Below are positions 1-8,200 of a DNA stretch of 62,189 nt, piece by piece. The stretch spans positions 1 through 62,189 of the forward strand of contig CAVZSH010000001.1 in the NCBI GenBank assembly GCA_963777915.1, in the 5' to 3' direction. The number at the start of each line of letters is the position of its first letter. The first letter of the stretch is position 1. The DNA comes from CAVUPF01 sp963777915. GTDB taxonomy: Bacteria; Actinomycetota; Thermoleophilia; Solirubrobacterales; 70-9. The position numbers were made by a program, and so were the translations under genes. The notes under the pieces were generated by a model. It had not been told where the DNA came from. It did not search any database and worked only from the letters and a program-made list of their open reading frames with translations.

Positions 1-30
1 CTCCCTCCTTTACCGCGGTGGACGATCAGG

Positions 31-58
31 TGTCAAGGCCGGTCGAAAAGTGGACCAC
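31..58 (+). repeat. Left terminal inverted repeat of the IS21 element
   Basis: Begins TGTCAAGG and contains the shared core GTGGACCAC. It pairs with 2235-2262. The related inner copy at 62-84 repeats the GGCCGGTTGAAAAGTGG core and is probably a second transposase binding site. Confidence 0.75.
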
Positions 59-171
59 TTCGGCCGGTTGAAAAGTGGACCACCTCCCGTCCCTTCCAGC
101 GGTTGAAGGTCAGCGGTCCCGCCTGCGTAGCGGAGCCCGTAGGGCGAAGCGGAGCAGGCGGGACGCGCGCT

Positions 172-930
172 TCAGTCCCTGGGCGGCGGCGAGCCCAGGT
201 CCTTGTCCCTGAGCCTGAAGCTGTCGCCTTTGAGGGCGAGGATCTCGGCGTGGTGGACGAGCCGGTCGATCATCGCCGCGGCGACCACTTCGTCGCCGAA
301 GATCTCACCCCAGGCCGAGAAGGGCTTGTTCGAGGTGACGATCAAAGAGGCGCGCTCATAGCGCGCCGAGACCAGGCTGAACATCAGGTTGGCGGCCTCG
401 GGATCGAAGGGGATGTAGCCGACCTCATCGACGACGATCAAGGGCACGAAGCCCAAGCGGCGCAGCTCGGCCTCGAGGTTGCCCGCCCGCTTTGCCTCGC
501 CCAGCCGCGCAACCCACTCCGTCGCGGTGGCAAAGGCGACCCGCTGGCCTGCCAGGCAGGCGCGGATGCCGATCGCGATCGCCAGGTGCGTCTTGCCCGT
601 TCCCGGCGGGCCGAGCAGGACGACGTTCTCACGACCGTGCAGGAAGTCAAGCTGGCCCAAGTGCTCGATCACCTGCTTCTTGACCGAGTGCTGGAAGGTG
701 AAGTCGAACTCCTCCAGGGTCTTTCGGGCCGGGAAGCGAGCCGCCTTAATGCGGCTCTCACCGCCGTGGGACTCGCGCGAGGCGACCTCGGTGGAGAGGA
801 CCGCCTCCAAGAAGCGCTCGTGTGACCACTCCTCCTCTCGGGCGCGCTCACTGAGCTTGGGCAGTGCCCTCGCCGCAGCCGGCGCTTTCAAGGCGCGGAA
901 GAGGTGGGATAGCTCCGATGTCTTGCTCAT
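172..930 (-). CDS. istB: IstB-like ATP-binding transposition helper
   Basis: AAA+ ATPase of the IS21 family that helps the IstA transposase choose and engage target DNA. The 252-residue product shows the Walker A motif GPPGTGKTHLAIAIG near residues 107-121 and a Walker B-like stretch (LIVVDEVGYIPFD) near residue 165, in a normal-length IstB. Its start overlaps the istA stop by 4 bp (ATGA type), the usual coupled arrangement. No truncation is visible, so the element may be active. The family assignment is secure; activity is inferred. Confidence 0.92.
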   Translation of the reverse strand: MSKTSELSHLFRALKAPAAARALPKLSERAREEEWSHERFLEAVLSTEVASRESHGGESRIKAARFPARKTLEEFDFTFQHSVKKQVIEHLGQLDFLHGRENVVLLGPPGTGKTHLAIAIGIRACLAGQRVAFATATEWVARLGEAKRAGNLEAELRRLGFVPLIVVDEVGYIPFDPEAANLMFSLVSARYERASLIVTSNKPFSAWGEIFGDEVVAAAMIDRLVHHAEILALKGDSFRLRDKDLGSPPPRD

Positions 931-2132
931 GCCGGGATCAGGGCGTCATAGCGCTCCAGGGAGCGCCGCTCGACCTCGACCTCGGGCCCCCGCCGGCGGG
1001 CGCCGCGCAGCTGATCGAGGAGCGCCTGGTGGGTGGGGTCGGTGAAGGTCAGGTGCTTGGCGAAGGAGCGCCGGTGGCGGGCGACGAGCTCACCGTTGCC
1101 CAGCGCGATCGCGCTCACCTGGCGCTGGGAGACCCTCACCTCGACGCGGCGCCCCGCGGCCCGGGGGTCCAGGGAGTAGTCGTTGGTGTCAAAGCGCAGG
1201 TAGGGCTGCTGGGGCACCCGGGTGACGAAGCGCCGATCGGTGTCGGGCATCGGCTCGGGCAGCGCTCGCATCCGCTCTCGCTCTTTGACGAGGCGCTCGG
1301 CGGGAATCGCCCTGATTCCACGGTGAAAGCGCCGGTTGGCGAGCTCGCTGAACCACTCGTCAAGGCAGGACTGGAAGTGCTCGGGTGAGGCGAAGGCCCG
1401 GGCGGGCTCGAAGTTGGAGCGCATGAAACGGTGGTTTCGCTCCAAGAGGCCCTTTGACTCGGGATCGGCCGCCTCCAAGATCAGCCAGCCGACCGCCAGG
1501 GCGCCGCAGAAGGCGGCGAAGGCATCGCTTGGCTTGCCCCTCGGGGCGATCGCCGCCTCGCGGTCCCAGACCACGGTCTCCGGCAGCGCCCCCAGCTTCG
1601 CCAGGCAGCGACCCATGCCCCAGAGGATGTCGGGGGCCTGCTTGGCGAAGATCAGGGTGCCGGCGGCGGCCCTTGAGAACCCAAGCTCTGAGGTGACGAC
1701 CCAGCCCCTTCTCGTTTGCCCGTGACCGACCGGGATCTCGCCCTTCGGCTCCCAGAGGTCGAACTGGCAGATCTCGGCCGCCCGGTAGACGGTGCGCTGG
1801 TAGGTGCGCTTGGGAGCAAAGCGGGGGCGCACCTCGCGCAGGTAGGTGTCGAGGATTGTCTTGCCTCCCTCATAGCCCAGCTCTGCGATCAGCTCGCGGA
1901 TGCGGGTGTTTGGGATGCGCGGGTCTGAGCGCAAGAGGCGCTCGATCTCATCCTTGAAGGAGTCGAGCTTGGAGGGTGCACCTTTACGGCGGTAGCGCGG
2001 CGGTCGATCGTCTGAGAGGGCGCGGCGGATCGTTTCGCGGTGCAGGCCGGTGCGGCGGTGGATCTCGCGGATCGAGAGCCGCTCCACCCGGTGCATGCGC
2101 CTGATCTCCGCCCACCCGTCCACGTCGATCAC
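927..2132 (-). CDS. istA: IS21-family transposase IstA (DDE recombinase)
   Basis: Transposase of the IS21 element. The 401-residue product begins with a helix-turn-helix region (residues about 15-45, IREIHRRTGLHRETIRRAL) for end binding, followed by an rve-type integrase core. The core includes the FDLWEPKGEIPVGHG segment with the first catalytic aspartate and a later ESKGLLERNHR segment with the glutamate. A C-terminal beta-rich region (VTRVPQQPYLRFDTNDYSLDP) is typical of IstA. A GTG start is used. The length fits the shorter IstA subgroup. The gene overlaps istB by 4 bp. Confidence 0.92.
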   Translation of the reverse strand: MIDVDGWAEIRRMHRVERLSIREIHRRTGLHRETIRRALSDDRPPRYRRKGAPSKLDSFKDEIERLLRSDPRIPNTRIRELIAELGYEGGKTILDTYLREVRPRFAPKRTYQRTVYRAAEICQFDLWEPKGEIPVGHGQTRRGWVVTSELGFSRAAAGTLIFAKQAPDILWGMGRCLAKLGALPETVVWDREAAIAPRGKPSDAFAAFCGALAVGWLILEAADPESKGLLERNHRFMRSNFEPARAFASPEHFQSCLDEWFSELANRRFHRGIRAIPAERLVKERERMRALPEPMPDTDRRFVTRVPQQPYLRFDTNDYSLDPRAAGRRVEVRVSQRQVSAIALGNGELVARHRRSFAKHLTFTDPTHQALLDQLRGARRRGPEVEVERRSLERYDALIPA

Positions 2133-2234
2133 CTGCTCCTCCTCGCCTCGATCTCTTCGATCGAGCGAGGGTCAGGACCCGGCCGGACGTGAGTCCCGCC
2201 CTGCGCCGGGGGGGTCAGTTTTGGACCGGCGCAG

Positions 2235-2262
2235 GTGGTCCAGTATTCAACCGGCGCTTACA
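2235..2262 (-). repeat. Right terminal inverted repeat of the IS21 element
   Basis: Read on the minus strand it begins TGTAAGCG and ends CTGGACCAC, matching the left end at 22 of 28 positions. An inner related copy occupies 2211-2232. Confidence 0.75.
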
Positions 2263-2459
2263 TCAGGTCAGTTTGACCAATTGGACGCCATCACAAGACG
2301 GCGCCGCCCCAGAACAGCGGTCCGGGCCCGCCGTGCGACGTGATCGCGTCCGACCTGCGCCGAGCCGATCTTCTCGCCGAAGTCGAAGCGAGCAGGCCGC
2401 AGGTCGCCTTGGCGACGGTCCACCGCCGGCTCGAGGCGTAAGCGACCGGCCAGCGGCGA

Positions 2460-3008
2460 TCAACTCGGCTCGAAGAGCTCCGGAGCAAGCTCGATCAACA
2501 ACCCGACCGGCAGCCCCACCACGTTGGAGACGCTCCCCTCGATCTGCTTGACCAGCGTTGAGCCCAGCGTCTGGATCGCATACCCCCCCGAGCGCCCGCG
2601 CCACTCCCCGAACCGCACGTACCGCGCCCTCTCCTGCTCACCCAGCTCCCTGAATACCACCGTCGTTCGTTCCACCCCGCTCCGCTCCCCCTCCGCGGAG
2701 AGCACCACCAAGCCGCTCAGGACCTCATGCGCCCTGCCCGAAAGCAGCTCCAGGTATTCGCGGGCCTGGGTCTCATCTGCGGGCTTACCCAGCGCGCGCC
2801 CGTCGATTACGACATCGGTGTCACAGGCGATCACCAACCCGTCCCGCTCCACGGCCGCCGCCTTCATCCGGGCGTTCTCGAGCACCTCGACCTCTGGATC
2901 GCCGTCGGCCAGCTCCTCGACGCCGGAGACCACCACCTCGAACTCGACTCCCAGCTTCCGAAGGATCTCGCTCCTCTGGGGAGACCCGGATGCGAGTACG
3001 ACTCTCAG
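2460..3008 (-). CDS. maf: Maf family nucleoside triphosphate pyrophosphatase
   Basis: Maf proteins hydrolyse non-canonical or methylated nucleoside triphosphates and have been linked to septum control. The conserved N-terminus VVLASGSPQRSEILRKLG, which holds the phosphate-binding SGSPQR signature, is encoded at 2940-3006. The first ordinary start codon in frame (GTG at 2936) would remove it. I therefore extend the gene to a CTG at 3008 that overlaps the ndk stop (CTGA). The later TDVVIDGRALGKP motif is also present; the first position of the usual CDTxV motif reads CDTDV. Length is then about 182 residues, normal for Maf. The family is certain; the start codon is inferred. Confidence 0.85.
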   Translation of the reverse strand: MRVVLASGSPQRSEILRKLGVEFEVVVSGVEELADGDPEVEVLENARMKAAAVERDGLVIACDTDVVIDGRALGKPADETQAREYLELLSGRAHEVLSGLVVLSAEGERSGVERTTVVFRELGEQERARYVRFGEWRGRSGGYAIQTLGSTLVKQIEGSVSNVVGLPVGLLIELAPELFEPS

Positions 3009-3412
3009 GAGAGCCCTGGGAACCAGATCTCGATCTCGCGCTCGGCGGACTCCTCAGAGTCGGAGCCGTGGACCATGTTGAAGGTGACCTCGAGGGCGAA
3101 GTCGCCGCGAATCGAGCCGGGCGCCGCCTCGACCGGGTTGGTCGCGCCGATCAGCTGACGGGCGGCGGCGACGGCGTCGGGGCCATCCAGCACCATCGCA
3201 ACGAGCGTGCCGCCGGTGATGAAGGAGACCAGCTCGCCGAAGAAGGGCTTCTCGGCGTGCTCGGCGTAGTGCCTGTTGGCGATCGGCTCGTCGGCACGCA
3301 TCGTCTTCAACGCCGCGATGCGCAGCCCCTTTCGCTCGAAGCGGGCGATCACCTCGCCGGTCAGGGCGCGCTCGAAGGCGTCAGGCTTGACGAGGATCAG
3401 GGTCCGGCTCAC
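3005..3412 (-). CDS. ndk: Nucleoside diphosphate kinase
   Basis: Transfers the gamma phosphate between nucleoside triphosphates and diphosphates through a phosphohistidine. The 135-residue product starts at a GTG (SRTLILVKPDAFERALTG follows) and carries the active-site histidine in NMVHGSDSEESAEREI near the C-terminus, plus the GATNP and IRGDFA motifs. A much longer open frame extends upstream but has no Ndk similarity and lies inside the upstream gene. The stop overlaps the proposed maf start, and the start overlaps the zinc-ribbon gene by 32 bp, so the three are probably cotranscribed. Confidence 0.95.
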   Translation of the reverse strand: MSRTLILVKPDAFERALTGEVIARFERKGLRIAALKTMRADEPIANRHYAEHAEKPFFGELVSFITGGTLVAMVLDGPDAVAAARQLIGATNPVEAAPGSIRGDFALEVTFNMVHGSDSEESAEREIEIWFPGLS

Positions 3413-4124
3413 GGCTGGGGCTCCTTTGCTGTCGTTTGGGGCTCGGCGCCTCTTTGGAGGCAGCGCGCGTGGCCGGCTCTTTTTTCGCGGACGCTGGGGG
3501 TTTCTTGCGGGCGACGGGCTGGCGCTTTGGCGCCGGGCGCTCCTCGCCGGACACGGGCCGCTGCTCACGAGAGGCGGATCGCTCCTCGTGAGACTCGGGC
3601 TGCTGCTCTCGCGGAGCCGTCTCCCCACTGCGCGGGGGTAGGGCCTTGCGCTCCTGCCTGCGCCGAGGACTCTGCTCGCGTGCCGCTAGGGCCGTCTCGC
3701 AGTACGGGCATAGCTTCCAGCCGAGTCCGACCGGCCTGCCGCAGCTCGGGCAGGGGTCCTTGAGGCGGTGCTTGCAATTGGGGCAGCGCAGGAAGTTCTT
3801 CTCGATCGGGAACTCGCACCTGGGGCAGGAGGACTCGGTCAGCTGGCGCACCCGCAACTCGGCGGCTTTGATCTCCAGCTCACGCTCGTGCGCGTCCTCG
3901 AGAAACTCCGGCGGGCGCACGATCGCGTAGACCGCGGTGCCGATGTAGGGGAAGAAGGAGGCGATCGTCGCGCAGGCAACCAGGAAGGGGTCGGAGAGGC
4001 GACGCTTGGCGTCGAGGTAGGTGTAGACGATCAACGCCAGCCAGACGACGAAGAAGACGAGCACGAGCAGGGTCACAGCCAAGTTGAGGCCGTTGTTGCT
4101 GATGCCGAAGATCGCTAGTGACAT
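3381..4124 (-). CDS. Membrane-anchored double zinc-ribbon protein
   Basis: A 247-residue protein of unknown function. Residues about 12-32 and 47-67 look like membrane segments. A charged linker follows, then two treble-clef or zinc-ribbon pairs (CPRCEFPIEKNFLRCPNC and CPSCGRPVGLGWKLCPYC, residues about 98-145). The last 100 residues are a low-complexity Arg/Glu/Pro-rich tail with repeated EERSASREQRP-like units. Two zinc ribbons behind membrane helices suggest a protein-interaction adaptor on the cytoplasmic face; this is inference. It lies in the ndk-maf run, overlapping the ndk start. Confidence 0.75.
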   Translation of the reverse strand: MSLAIFGISNNGLNLAVTLLVLVFFVVWLALIVYTYLDAKRRLSDPFLVACATIASFFPYIGTAVYAIVRPPEFLEDAHERELEIKAAELRVRQLTESSCPRCEFPIEKNFLRCPNCKHRLKDPCPSCGRPVGLGWKLCPYCETALAAREQSPRRRQERKALPPRSGETAPREQQPESHEERSASREQRPVSGEERPAPKRQPVARKKPPASAKKEPATRAASKEAPSPKRQQRSPSREPDPDPRQA

Positions 4125-4195
4125 GGCTGGGGGCGCCGCAGGGGAAAGAGCGGCAGTCTACTTCGCCGCAGGCCTCACGAACCCTGTGCTGGCAC

Positions 4196-4315
4196 TCATA
4201 AGAAGAGCCTGCCGAATAGGTACCCGACTCCGAAGAAGAGGAGGATCACGACGGCGACCACGCCGGCGACCAGGGCCATCATCGAGAGCAGTTCGGAGCC
4301 CGCGCTTCGATCCAT
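4196..4315 (-). CDS. 39-residue single-pass membrane peptide
   Basis: A short open frame starting at an ATG (MDRSAGSELL) and ending in GYLFGRLFL. Residues about 11-37 are one continuous hydrophobic helix (MMALVAGVVAVVILLFFGVG). It sits between folC and the zinc-ribbon gene on the same strand with no competing frame. Such one-helix peptides are common in actinobacterial operons but are often missed. Function unknown. Support comes from composition, position and a clean start/stop, not from a recognised family. Confidence 0.55.
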   Translation of the reverse strand: MDRSAGSELLSMMALVAGVVAVVILLFFGVGYLFGRLFL

Positions 4316-4357
4316 CGCCGAATCCTCGCACAGTCCCGGCCACGGCCGCTCGCCTTC

Positions 4358-5554
4358 TCAGGCCCTGCCGACGGCGCCCAGCGCGGCGCGGGCGGGCGCC
4401 AGCACGTAGTGAGACCCGGTGATCAGGAGCACCCCGCCGGGGGGCTCGGCGGCAAGCTCGCGGGCACGCCGCAGCGCCTCGGGGAAGGCCGCACGAGCCT
4501 CCGCCTCAAGCCCCGCCTCCGCGCAGACGGCAGCCAGCTCAGCCGCCGGGTGAGAGGCGGCTCCTGGGCGGCCCCGGGCGGCGAGCGCCTCCTCCGGAAG
4601 CTCGGCGCAGACCACGCGGTGAAGGGCCGGGGCCAGGGCCCGCGCCATCGCAGCCGCGTCCTTGTCTTTGAGGATCGCCAGGCAGGCGATGACCGGGCGG
4701 CCCGCGGCGAGCGCCGGCAGGGCCTCGGCGAGTGCCGCGGCGCCGTCGGGATTGTGGGCGGCGTCGATCAAGGTCGGCGGCCGCTCGGCGATCTGCTCCA
4801 GGCGCCCGGGGATCGTCAGGGTCGCTGCGACCTCGGCGACCCGGTCGGAGTCGAGCTCGCCAAGGAACGCCTCTGTGGCGGCAAGCGCCAGGGCGAAGTT
4901 GCGCCGTTGGAATGAGCCGGGGGCCCGGAGGCGAAGCTGCGACCCGGGGTCCTCGGGCGCCCGCAGAAGCCGCGCCCCCCGTTCGGCGGCGAGCGCCGCG
5001 GCCAGCGCCGCCACCTCCGAGCTCACTCTGCCCAGGACCAGGGTCGACTGATCGCGCAGCACGGCCATCTTCTCGGCGGCGATCTCCGCTTCGGTGTCGC
5101 CCAGCCACTCGGTGTGGTCGAGGCCGATCGAGGTCAGCACGGTGACCCGCGAGGGGATCGTGTTGGTCGCATCGAGCCTCCCTCCCAGCCCCGCCTCGAT
5201 CACCCCCACCCCCACCCGGGCCGCCGCCAAGGCGAGGAAGCCGGCGGCGGTGGCGGCCTCGAACTGGGTGACGGCCTCGCCCTCATCGAGGGTGCGATTG
5301 ACGACCTCGGCCGCCTGCGCGACCCGCCTCACCGCGGCGGCGAACTCGGTCGCACCGATCTCCTCGCCGTGGATCAGGGTCCGCTCCGACCAGCGCGCCA
5401 CGTGGGGCGAGACGCAGGCGCCGGTGCTGAGCCCGTGCGCCTCCAGGAGGGCGGCGATCATCCGCGTCACCGAGGACTTGCCGTTGGTGCCGACGACGTG
5501 GATCGAGGCGAAGCGGTGCTGGGGCATGCCGAGCACCGTGGTCAGCTTGCTCAT
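4358..5554 (-). CDS. folC: Folylpolyglutamate synthase / dihydrofolate synthase
   Basis: Mur-ligase-family enzyme that adds glutamate to folates, and in many bacteria also to dihydropteroate. The P-loop GTNGKSSVTRMIAALL lies about 20 residues in, followed by the SPHVARWSERTLIHGEEI segment, FEAATAAGFLALA, the GGRLDATN motif and the C-terminal DAAHNPDGAAAL domain, in about 398 residues. The ATG at 5554 is the first ordinary start. However, the frame continues upstream with a typical FolC N-terminus (DPEAYLESLQPIGWKLGLERM) up to an ATA at 5617 overlapping the valS stop, so the true protein is probably about 21 residues longer. Confidence 0.93.
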   Translation of the reverse strand: MSKLTTVLGMPQHRFASIHVVGTNGKSSVTRMIAALLEAHGLSTGACVSPHVARWSERTLIHGEEIGATEFAAAVRRVAQAAEVVNRTLDEGEAVTQFEAATAAGFLALAAARVGVGVIEAGLGGRLDATNTIPSRVTVLTSIGLDHTEWLGDTEAEIAAEKMAVLRDQSTLVLGRVSSEVAALAAALAAERGARLLRAPEDPGSQLRLRAPGSFQRRNFALALAATEAFLGELDSDRVAEVAATLTIPGRLEQIAERPPTLIDAAHNPDGAAALAEALPALAAGRPVIACLAILKDKDAAAMARALAPALHRVVCAELPEEALAARGRPGAASHPAAELAAVCAEAGLEAEARAAFPEALRRARELAAEPPGGVLLITGSHYVLAPARAALGAVGRA

Positions 5555-5613
5555 CCGCTCGAGGCCGAGCTTCCAACCGATCGGCTGCAGGGATTCGAGG
5601 TAGGCCTCGGGGT

Positions 5614-8172
5614 CTATTCGGAGAGCTCCTCGAGCTCGGCGCGGTGGCGCTCCAGCTTGCCGCGCTCCTCCTCGATCAGCGCCGGTGGGGCCTTGGCGAG
5701 GAAGCCCTGATCGGCGAGCTTCCGCTCGGCGCGATCGAGCTCGAAGCGCAGCTCCTCGCGGCGCCTCTCAAGCCGCCCGGCGACCGCGACGGCATCCAGC
5801 TCCGCGGCGGCAAGCACCCTGACCGGCCCGACCGAGGCGACCGCCTCGCCACCGTCCCCGGTGAACTCGAAGCGGGCGAGGCGAGCGACAAACTCCTGCG
5901 GCTCGACGCCTTCGACCCGGGCCGCCAGCACGCTCGCCACCGGCACCTCGGCCAGATCGCGCCAGGCGCGCAGCCGCCGGGTCAGCTCGATCCCAGCCTC
6001 AACGTCCGCCTCGGCGGCGGGGTCGAGCAGCGAGTCCTCGGGCTCGGGGAACGGATGCACCGCGAGATGGCCTCGTCGCGCCGGATGGAAGGACCAGATC
6101 TCCTCGGTGATGAAGGGCATGATCGGGTGCAGCAGGGCGAGCACCCGCTCCAACGCCCAGAGCAGCGTCGATGAGACCTCGGGCTCGCCGTCATAGAGGC
6201 GCGGCTTGACGATCTCCAGATACCAGTCGCAGAGCTCTGACCAAAAGAACGCGTAGGCCTCCCCGACCGCGTGGGCGAAGTCGCAAGACTCCAGCAGCTC
6301 GGTGACCGAGGCGATGGTGCGCTCCAGCCGAGAGAGGATCCAGCGGTCCTCGACGTGGAGGGGTCGTGGCTCCGCCTCCACCTCGGCGGCGTTCAGGAGG
6401 ATCAGGCGGCTTGCGTTCCATGCCTTGTTTGCTAGGTCGCTGCCCTGCTGCACCTTCGCGTCGGAGTAGCGCACGTCCTGGGTCGAGGACATCGCCAGCA
6501 GACCGAAGCGCAGCGCGTCGGCGCCGTGCACGTCGATCTCCTCGAGGGGGTCGATCCCGGTGCCAAGGCTCTTCGACATCCGCCTCCCGTCGCGGGCCTG
6601 GATCACCGAGTGGACGTAGACGTCGCGAAAGGGGACCTCGCCGGGAATCTCCAGCCCCATCATGATCATCCGCGCCACCCAGAGGAAGAGGATCTCCCGG
6701 GCCGTGGTGAGGAAGCTGGTCGGGTAGAAGGCGCCCAGCTCCGGCGTGTCGTCGGGCCAGCCGAGCGTCGCAAAGGGCCAAAGCGCCGAGCTGAACCAGG
6801 TGTCGAGCACGTCCTCCTCCTGGCGCAGCTCGCCGCCGCAGGCGCCGCAGCGCTCGGGCGCTCGCTCGGCGACGATCGTCTCCTCGCAGGCGTCGCAGTA
6901 GAAGACCGGGATGCGGTGGCCCCACCAGAGCTGGCGCGAGATGCACCAGGGACGGATCTCCTTCATCCAGTCGAGGTAGACGCGCTTCCACTGATCCGGC
7001 GCTATCCGCACCTCGTCGCGCTCCACGACCTCGATCGCCGGCTTCGCCAACTCCTCCATGCGGCAGAACCACTGCAGCGAGATCAGCGGCTCGATCCGCT
7101 CGCCCGAGCGGTGCGAGAAGGGGACCGAGTGCAGGTAGGGCTCCTCGGCTCGCAGCAGTCCCTCCTCGCGCAGCGCCGCGACCACCGCCGCCTGGGCCTC
7201 GGCGGCGCTCAGCCCAACGAAGCGGCCGGCCTCCTCGGTCATCCGCCCGTCGGGGCCGATCGCGACGATCTCCTCCAGCCCGTGGCGACGGCCGATCTCG
7301 AAGTCGTTGGGATCGTGGCCGGGGGTTATCTTCAACGCCCCGGTGCCGAACTCGGGGTCGACGTGGTGGTCGGCGATGATCGGCAGGCTGCGGCCGATCA
7401 GCGGCAGAACACAGCGCTGCCCGACGAGCTCGGCGTAGCGCTCGTCGTCGGGGTTGACCGCAACCGCGGTGTCGGCGAGCATCGTCTCCGGGCGCACCGT
7501 GGCGACGGTCAGCACCCGCTCGGAGCCTTCGATCGGGTAGTCGATCGAGTAGAGCGTGTCCTTGACCTCGCGGTTCTCCACCTCGAGGTCGGAGATCGCC
7601 GAGTGCGAGCCCGGGTCCCAGTTCACCAAGTAGTTGTCGCGATAGATGTAGCCACGGTCATAGAGCCGCTTGAAGACTCGGTACACGGCGCGGGCATAAC
7701 CCTCATCGAGGGTGAAGCGCTCGCGCTCGTAGTCACAGGAGGCGCCTAGCCGCTTGTACTGCTCAACGATCCGCGAGCCGTACTCCTCCCTCCAGGCCCA
7801 GACCCGCTCGACGAACCCCTCGCGGCCCAGCTCTTGGCGCGAGGTGCCTTCGGCCCGCAGCTCCTTCTCGACCACCGACTGGGTGGCGATCCCGGCGTGG
7901 TCGGTGCCGAGGACCCAGAGGGTGTTGCGTCCCCGCATCCGGTTCATCCGCACCAGGGCGTCCTGGATCGAGCCATTCAGCGCATGGCCCATGTGCAGGG
8001 CGCCGGTCACGTTAGGCGGCGGGATCGCGACCGCGTAATTCTCCGCCGGCGTGCCCTTTGCGACGGGATGGAAGTAGCCGCCCTCGATCCACTCGGCGAA
8101 GATTCGCCGCTCGACCTCGGCGGGGTCATAGCGGGTCTTGTCCTGCAGCGAGTCTCGGCTCCCTTTGGTCAC
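5614..8172 (-). CDS. valS: Valyl-tRNA synthetase
   Basis: Class I synthetase charging tRNA-Val. The 852-residue protein has the HIGH-type motif PPPNVTGALHMGHALN (residues about 52-67), the editing (CP1) domain with TVRPETMLADTAVAVNP, and the KMSKS loop as GRRMSKSLGTGIDP. A zinc-binding-like CDACEETIVAERAPERCGAC insertion precedes the second half. The last 60 residues form the C-terminal coiled coil (RRREELRFELDRAERKLADQ) expected for ValS. Starts at an ATG and abuts folC. Confidence 0.97.
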   Translation of the reverse strand: MTKGSRDSLQDKTRYDPAEVERRIFAEWIEGGYFHPVAKGTPAENYAVAIPPPNVTGALHMGHALNGSIQDALVRMNRMRGRNTLWVLGTDHAGIATQSVVEKELRAEGTSRQELGREGFVERVWAWREEYGSRIVEQYKRLGASCDYERERFTLDEGYARAVYRVFKRLYDRGYIYRDNYLVNWDPGSHSAISDLEVENREVKDTLYSIDYPIEGSERVLTVATVRPETMLADTAVAVNPDDERYAELVGQRCVLPLIGRSLPIIADHHVDPEFGTGALKITPGHDPNDFEIGRRHGLEEIVAIGPDGRMTEEAGRFVGLSAAEAQAAVVAALREEGLLRAEEPYLHSVPFSHRSGERIEPLISLQWFCRMEELAKPAIEVVERDEVRIAPDQWKRVYLDWMKEIRPWCISRQLWWGHRIPVFYCDACEETIVAERAPERCGACGGELRQEEDVLDTWFSSALWPFATLGWPDDTPELGAFYPTSFLTTAREILFLWVARMIMMGLEIPGEVPFRDVYVHSVIQARDGRRMSKSLGTGIDPLEEIDVHGADALRFGLLAMSSTQDVRYSDAKVQQGSDLANKAWNASRLILLNAAEVEAEPRPLHVEDRWILSRLERTIASVTELLESCDFAHAVGEAYAFFWSELCDWYLEIVKPRLYDGEPEVSSTLLWALERVLALLHPIMPFITEEIWSFHPARRGHLAVHPFPEPEDSLLDPAAEADVEAGIELTRRLRAWRDLAEVPVASVLAARVEGVEPQEFVARLARFEFTGDGGEAVASVGPVRVLAAAELDAVAVAGRLERRREELRFELDRAERKLADQGFLAKAPPALIEEERGKLERHRAELEELSE

Positions 8173-8200
8173 ATTGACGCCGAGTTTAGTTTTCGACGTG

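Larger units (their letters stand above)
31..2262. mobile_element. IS21-family insertion sequence, apparently complete
   Basis: A complete-looking IS21-type element of about 2.2 kb carrying istA and istB on the minus strand. Its ends are imperfect inverted repeats (31-58 and 2235-2262, 22 of 28 positions matching, both beginning TGT). A second inner copy of the same motif lies beside each end (62-84 and 2211-2232), the multiple terminal repeat layout known for this family. TCAGG flanks it on both sides (26-30 and 2263-2267), which fits a 5-bp target duplication and a fairly recent insertion. The exact ends are uncertain by one or two bases because neighbouring bases also match. The rejoined flanks do not give a gene I recognise. 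Confidence 0.88.

Noticed and set aside
103..1045. Long plus-strand open frames opposite istB and istA
   Set aside because: They are antisense shadows of the IS21 genes in GC-rich DNA; composition is Arg/Pro-rich and no domain is visible.
3008..3628. N-terminal extension of ndk to 3628
   Set aside because: The extra 72 residues lie inside the zinc-ribbon gene and have no Ndk similarity; the GTG at 3412 gives the normal length.
6526..7749. 407-codon open frame antisense to valS
   Set aside because: Shadow of valS codon bias; no recognisable motif and the opposite strand is certain ValS.
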